Of a stretch of 64,000 nucleotides of DNA, positions 62,598 to 64,000 are shown one piece after another. Position numbers and translations under genes: made by a program. The DNA lies in contig CBDFHH010000004.1 in NCBI GenBank assembly GCA_965247665.1, positions 1-64,000 on the forward strand, read 5' to 3'. This DNA comes from CAUZWH01 sp965247665. GTDB lineage: Bacteria; Pseudomonadota; Alphaproteobacteria; SHVV01. Position 1 is the stretch's first letter, and each line of letters begins with the position of its first letter. Below the pieces are notes generated by a model. That model did not search any database and had not been told where the DNA came from. It saw only the letters and a list, made by a program, of their open reading frames with translations.

Positions 62598-64000
62598 TCA
62601 GAACCGCATCTGGCCGCGCAGCATCACAGCGTGATCCGCGGCGGCATCGTTGGCCGGCTCGCGCCGCGCGCCCTCGAAGCTCAGGTCGAACGCGGGCGCG
62701 ATCTCGAAGCGAATACCGATCCGGTAACGTCGCGACCCTTCGTCCGCCAGCGCGAACCCGCCATAGGGTGTCAGCAGCCCCTGGCCGCCGAGCGCGCCGA
62801 AGCCATAGCCGAGCTCGCCGTCCAGCCGCATCTGCGGGACGTTGTCATTGGCCGTCCCATCGTCGCTCGCCAGTTCGGCGACGTCCTGGTCCCACAGACG
62901 ATCCACCCCGCTCGCCGTCTCGCCCCAGGCCGGGAAGAGGCTGAACGACAGTCCCCGCCCTTCGGCGCCCGGGTCGAGGCGGAGCGAGCCGCCGAGGCCC
63001 CATTCCCGGTAATCGCTCTGCCCCGCCAGCACCCGGCCGTTGCCCTCGATCGTCAGGCCCGAAGCCGGGTCGCGATAACGCAAGCTGCCGCCGATCTCGA
63101 TGCCGGTGCCGGTGATCCCGTCGCCCCCGTCATGGCGCAGACCCAGCTCCAGGGACGGCGTCAGGGACCCGCCCGAGGCCAGCGCCTGCTCGTGGCTGCC
63201 CTCCAGCGCCAGCCGCAGACGGTTGGCGTTCACCGTCTGCTGCGCGATCAGGCCGTCGTCGCCCTCGCCCTCGACCTCGACCTGCGCCCACGAGGCCTCG
63301 CCCTTGAGCATGAGCGTCGTCGTGCCGCCCGCGATCGGCGACTCATCGGTCATCAAGGGACCGCTCGCGCCCGCCGCCGCCGTCTTGAGCGTCGTGTCGC
63401 TGCGCCTTACCGGGTAGTCGGGGTCGCCATCGCGCACCTGCGCGTCCTCGATCTCGATATCGCCCCACCCATAGCCCACCGTCGCCCAGAGACCGAGACC
63501 CTGTGGCGAGGTCCAGCCCAGATAGGGATGAACGCTGGTCATCCGGCTCTGATAGTCGCCGCGCACCGGCGACGATCCGGTACCGTCGCTATAGTCGAAT
63601 TCGCCGATCGAGCGCGACAGCGCGAGCCCGGTCAGGAGATCGTCGCGCAGGCATCCGTCGATGCCGATCTGGCCGGTCAGCACCGTGCCGTCCCAGGCGA
63701 AGGCGGACTCCGTGCTCTCCAGCACCTGCCGCTCGCCCCGGCCCCACACCACCGGCCCGCCGGCGCCGGGTGCCATGCCGTCGTTCACCGCCGCGAGCGG
63801 CAGCCGGAAGGACGAGCCAGCCAGCACGTCGTCGAGGGTGAGCGTACCGTCCTCGATCGCCGGCGCGTTGGATCGCAGCGCGCCGGCGATGGTCGACCCG
63901 CCGGCCAGCGTGTAGGCGGCCGCCTGTTTGCCGCACGCCTCGTCCATGCGCGCACCGATCGCCCGGTTGGTCACATCGGCGAGGGTCAGCGCGTGCTTGG
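62598..64000 (-). CDS. Autotransporter-type outer-membrane beta-barrel domain of a large surface protein (partial)
   Basis: The frame is open to the right edge of the window, so only the C-terminal about 467 residues are seen. It shows repeated amphipathic beta strands (GLALSRSIGEFDYSDG, PYLGWTSPQGLGLWATVGYGWGDIEIED, LRLALEGSHEQALASGGSLTPSLELGLRHDGGDG, YRIGIRFEIAPAFDLSFEGARR) and ends HAVMLRGQMRF with a terminal Phe, the outer-membrane insertion signal. It is more GC-rich than the rest of the window and shows no lesion. It would be the translocation or barrel domain of an autotransporter-like or repetitive surface protein; the passenger lies beyond the window. Confidence 0.85.
   Translation of the reverse strand, partial: KHALTLADVTNRAIGARMDEACGKQAAAYTLAGGSTIAGALRSNAPAIEDGTLTLDDVLAGSSFRLPLAAVNDGMAPGAGGPVVWGRGERQVLESTESAFAWDGTVLTGQIGIDGCLRDDLLTGLALSRSIGEFDYSDGTGSSPVRGDYQSRMTSVHPYLGWTSPQGLGLWATVGYGWGDIEIEDAQVRDGDPDYPVRRSDTTLKTAAAGASGPLMTDESPIAGGTTTLMLKGEASWAQVEVEGEGDDGLIAQQTVNANRLRLALEGSHEQALASGGSLTPSLELGLRHDGGDGITGTGIEIGGSLRYRDPASGLTIEGNGRVLAGQSDYREWGLGGSLRLDPGAEGRGLSFSLFPAWGETASGVDRLWDQDVAELASDDGTANDNVPQMRLDGELGYGFGALGGQGLLTPYGGFALADEGSRRYRIGIRFEIAPAFDLSFEGARREPANDAAADHAVMLRGQMRF

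Noticed and set aside
1..64000. CRISPR arrays, rRNA genes, riboswitches
   Set aside because: No regularly spaced direct repeats, no rRNA-like stretches, and no recognisable riboswitch core were found by eye.

Overview
The window looks like a stretch of chromosome from an uncultured, moderately GC-rich Gram-negative bacterium, probably Pseudomonadota. The supporting genes are an E. coli-size PpiC parvulin, an RhlE-type DEAD-box helicase, a DUF3157-like exported protein and an autotransporter-type outer-membrane barrel. The accessory content is striking: eight PhyH (phytanoyl-CoA dioxygenase-like) genes or remnants plus one TauD/TfdA dioxygenase, five amidohydrolase-2 genes plus one D-aminoacylase, two thiamine-diphosphate enzymes, a Rieske oxygenase, a GMC oxidoreductase, a sarcosine/dimethylglycine dehydrogenase-like gene and a cupin. 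This repertoire resembles marine or sponge-associated heterotrophs; that is inference, since no marker gene is present.

Layout. 1-12 kb: class-III aminotransferase without its catalytic lysine, broken VOC gene, thioesterase, two paralogous SAM/cyclase/ATPase/TPR genes flanking a glutamine-synthetase-like gene (one paralog internally deleted, the other split by an IS3-family element with a 4-bp target duplication), a GST, a ferritin-like protein and a 5'-truncated epoxide hydrolase. 12-25 kb: MlrC-like protein, a block of PhyH oxygenases with cupin, SDR, nitroreductase, amidase and amidohydrolase, with a DEAD helicase and a small basic protein inside it. 25-41 kb: catabolic operons (dehydrogenase, TPP enzymes, Rieske oxygenase, methyltransferase, GMC oxidoreductase, thiolase, hydroxypyruvate-isomerase-like protein, SMP-30). 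41-51 kb: Lin0512, TSUP transporter, SDR, PpiC, hydrolases, TPR membrane protein, D-aminoacylase with a DMT transporter. 50-55 kb: luciferase-like monooxygenase, two amidohydrolases, TauD. 55-58 kb: amidohydrolase, a conserved 362-residue protein and a UGSC-motif selenoprotein. 60-62.4 kb: two tandem tyrosine recombinases ending in the 3' half of a tRNA-Met gene, the right boundary of an integrated element. 62.6 kb to the end: the barrel domain of a large surface protein.

The best single observation is the selenoprotein at 57241-57768. An in-frame TGA is followed directly by codons for G-S-C, giving the UGSC motif, and a potential SECIS hairpin with a G in its apical loop begins within 20 nt. 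A conventional reading splits this gene into two fragments.

The second theme is gene decay. Roughly a third of the genes are broken by single-base frameshifts, in-frame stops, deletions, truncations or IS insertion. Because the lesions are of several kinds, including deletions, truncations and an IS, real erosion is more likely than assembly error alone, although some single-base lesions (notably a C8 run at 45989) need read-level confirmation.
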